Origin: Parus major
Lineage: Eukaryota; Chordata; Aves; Passeriformes; Paridae
Direction: 5' to 3'
Assembly: GCF_001522545.3 (NCBI RefSeq)
Contig: NC_031783.1
Coordinates: forward strand, 6,659,433 to 6,723,432
Length of the DNA: 64,000 bases
Shown: in pieces, positions 61,601 to 64,000 of the stretch
Position numbering within the stretch: position 1 is the stretch's first letter
Layout: every line of letters starts with the position of its first letter
Program-made: the position numbers and the translations under genes
The notes under the pieces: model-generated
Database searches by the model: none
What the model was told of the DNA's origin: nothing
Seen by the model: only the letters and a program-made list of their open reading frames with translations

Positions 61601-64000
61601 TACTCACAACATCAATCAGATCTTCCCAGCACAGAATAACTGCACAAACTACTTGCAAGGAGCCAAGCAGGCGTTTGAACCCTAAACCTTCCAGCTTAAG
61701 GCCAAGACAGCTGTTTCTCAAAACTTTTCTAAGTCATGTCCCAAGCAACAGGATGCTTTGTCTCCTTAAGCCAAAGTGGAGGCCCTTTTGGAAATGTTAT
61801 GCCATTTGATTTCCCTTGTTTTTCAGTTTTATTCTCAGGTTGCCACAAAACTGCTTTGTCAGTGTGCAGCAATTCAGGACTTAAATGAAACTCTGAGGGA
61901 TTGAAATGTGCCTTCATCCCTGGGAGGAGGGGAAAGATGTACATCCAAAAGGACGGTTGCTTTTCTGCTCAGGAGTACCACAAAGAGCTACTCTAATGGC
62001 AATTATTGATTCTTTTATCCATAATGTAAAGGTTTAGGGACAAGTCTATAGCATCCTGAATAACAGCAGGTGCAGTGAGGACTGGCAAGCAATGTAGTAT
62101 TAATGAAACAGCTGTGCCTGTTGAGCTCCTGGACATTAAAGTATGTTATTTTAAAGTTTCCTTATGATTCTGACAAACTTTAGGTCAAAATCTTTTTTCT
62201 TTCACTCAGAAAGTGGCAAAGGGTTTATGAAACTTGGCTTGGGGAGAACATTTTCCCATTTTAATGAACTTCTCCAATGTGCTGACAGTTTTTATTACAG
62301 AGTGACATGTTCATGTCTGTGTTTCCAGTACTTCCCCCACTCAGTACAACTGGATTTCAGTTTGAAGAAGTGTCTCCTGTTCCATCTGCTCTATCAGTCA
62401 TTGGATTTTTCTCCCCTGAAAGGCTGTGCAGCTTTGGGCACATCTTGACAAAACATTTGTTATTTGGGTTTTTGACTAAATATCTTTGAGGTTTGTCTCC
62501 TGGCCTGGTCCTGGTAGAGGAACAGGAAGAGGCAGCAGCAAACATACGTGAGAATATTTCACGTGCCAGTGCAGGCTGTGTTAAACACCCTGTAGTGGAG
62601 GAGTCTCTTTTATCTTTTTCCTTTGCTGTTCATTGTAGTGGAATGAAACCTCATTTTCATTGTCTAAAACTCATGCTTGCTGACAACAGTTTGTGAACAT
62701 TTGAATTTTTTTAAAAATTACAAAAATAAAAGAGAAAACTGTCTCTGACTAATAAGCCTGTTCGAAAGGACTATGGGAACTAAACATGCAAGGAAAGGTA
62801 GCCATTATAATTGATAACCACTCAGTTTTGTCTTTTTCCCTGTGATCTGGACTCCTAACAGAGTATCACAAGTTGGATTTTCTTGGTCTTAGCTGCATGA
62901 TAGCTTATGTGGCCATAAAATTGCTATTTCAATCCAATTTGCAGTTGATGAGCCTCCTCTTTTCTGCCAGTACCAACAGAGAACAAAGGATGGAGTCAGC
63001 AGAGAGTTTTAAGTGAAAATCCTGTAATTATTCTCTGCAGATGAGAGATGAGGAGTGGAATTAGCAATGTTTCATTGCAGTGCCCATACTGAGAACAAAC
63101 AGAAGGTTTCCAGTAATGTAACTCACTCAATTAAAATTGATTATAGTATTTTCTTTAAGATATATTATATGTAATAATTAAAAAATATTTGACATTGCCA
63201 TTATGACTTATGTAACTGCCCTTCCTGAGACAGTAGAAAATAGTAAAATGATCAAACTCTATTTTTAGCTATTGCAGTTGCTGAAGCTTTACAGATTTAT
63301 GATTGGGGACAACAAAACACATGACTCAGACTGTCAGTAAAAAAAGCCCTAAATGTATCTATCAAATTCTGTTCTGGAGTTTTTTAAAAACAAAATTGAG
63401 TGACTTTACAGGACTCTACTGGAACATCATCAGAGATCCTCCTATTAGGCTGTTGTTAGGCTTAATTTCCAGATGTAGTCTGTGCTTTTGTTTGCCTTTG
63501 TTTAGGATAGGATTTGGTTAGGACTGAGGTCAGGTTTGTGATCATTGAGTGTTGTTGTACCATAAACCCTTGTTAATGTACCACAGTACAGATAACTGGC
63601 ACAGCTCTTTTGTCATTCCTGAATCTGATTTCCAGTGCTCTCCCCAGCAAAGAGCACAGCGTGCTCTACTCATTCCTCTCAGACCTTTCGAGAATGCATG
63701 AGACAAGCAAACAGGACTCTGAAATACTTCCTAGCTACTGTATATTAACATATGAAAGTCTCAATCATTATATTTCACCTGTACATCCAGGAACATCTCT
63801 TTCCTTTGGGTAATCAGAAGTTTAGATTAATTATGCTAATCAGCTAATCCAGGCTGACACAATTAGCCAGAACATGCAGTATCTCTGGAAATCTGTACAG
63901 AATCTTTCCTACTTGATGACTTTAATTTCATGATCCAGTACAGCAATTATAGGAAAAGAGAGAGCTTTTCATTTATGTTTTCAATCATTCCACATTTCTA
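58641..64000. other. AT-rich non-coding DNA
   Basis: Unique sequence to the window end. Slightly G+C-richer patches at 61090-61380 and 61540-61720 have no recognised family. Two E-box-like CACGTG/TACGTG words lie at about 62546-62565. Open frames are below about 110 codons and match no known protein. Confidence 0.5.

Noticed and set aside
1..64000. tRNA, rRNA, CRISPR array or bacterial-type operon
   Set aside because: Scanning for T-loop words, spaced direct repeats and tandem long ORFs on both strands found none. The composition and CR1 content indicate vertebrate non-coding DNA.

Overview
This window reads as non-coding DNA from a bird nuclear genome, probably a songbird. The base composition is A+T-rich (by eye about 60 % A+T). 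The only abundant recognisable dispersed repeat is the CR1 LINE, present as 5'-truncated 3' ends on both strands. There is one probable retroviral-type LTR, one short match to a bird ERVL-type LTR, and low-complexity tracts of the (AAACC)n and GGGTTTTTTT kind that are common in passerines. No Alu, B1 or L1-like mammalian repeats were seen, and nothing looks bacterial: no operons, no Shine-Dalgarno-led ORFs and no long conserved ORFs. The species assignment is an inference from repeat content only.

No protein-coding gene, tRNA, rRNA or known small RNA can be supported. The longest open frames are explained by repeats (the 35.5-36.2 kb plus-strand frame lies across an antisense CR1) or carry no family I recognise (a 195-codon minus-strand frame at 51.3-51.9 kb). 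No CpG island is apparent. The window is best described as a gene desert or the inside of a very large intron.

Layout: 0.6-1.4 kb holds a G+C-rich block next to a candidate minus-strand LTR with an internal U3-type duplication. 1.4-23 kb is mostly unique AT-rich DNA with small G+C-richer patches (2.9-3.1, 3.9-4.2 and 6.0-6.4 kb), a purine-rich strand-biased tract (6.95-7.4 kb), several palindromes (8.9, 9.1, 14.8, 17.0 and 20.9 kb), a clustered nuclear-receptor-type half-site array (11.73 kb) and an A/C-rich simple repeat (15.1 kb). A CR1 remnant lies at 23.1 kb. 23.2-35.7 kb is unique DNA with an LTR scrap (30.6 kb) and a patch that looks like a conserved non-coding element (28.4 kb). CR1 copies follow at 35.8 kb (minus) and 45.2 kb (plus), with a strong G-quadruplex-type C-run cluster between them (38.4 kb). 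50.5 kb has a G/T-rich low-complexity tract, 51.3-53.0 kb the long unexplained ORF and a candidate exon, 57.3-57.7 kb a G+C-rich island-like patch, and 57.85 kb a perfect 26-bp palindrome. 58.1-58.6 kb has a CR1 interrupted by a second, opposite-strand CR1 tail flanked by a 6-bp target-site duplication. The remaining 5 kb is unique AT-rich DNA.

I found no convincing new biological system. The best leads are the nested CR1 insertion, the two long perfect palindromes, the nuclear-receptor-type element, the quadruplex motif, the minus-strand LTR architecture and the unexplained 195-codon frame.
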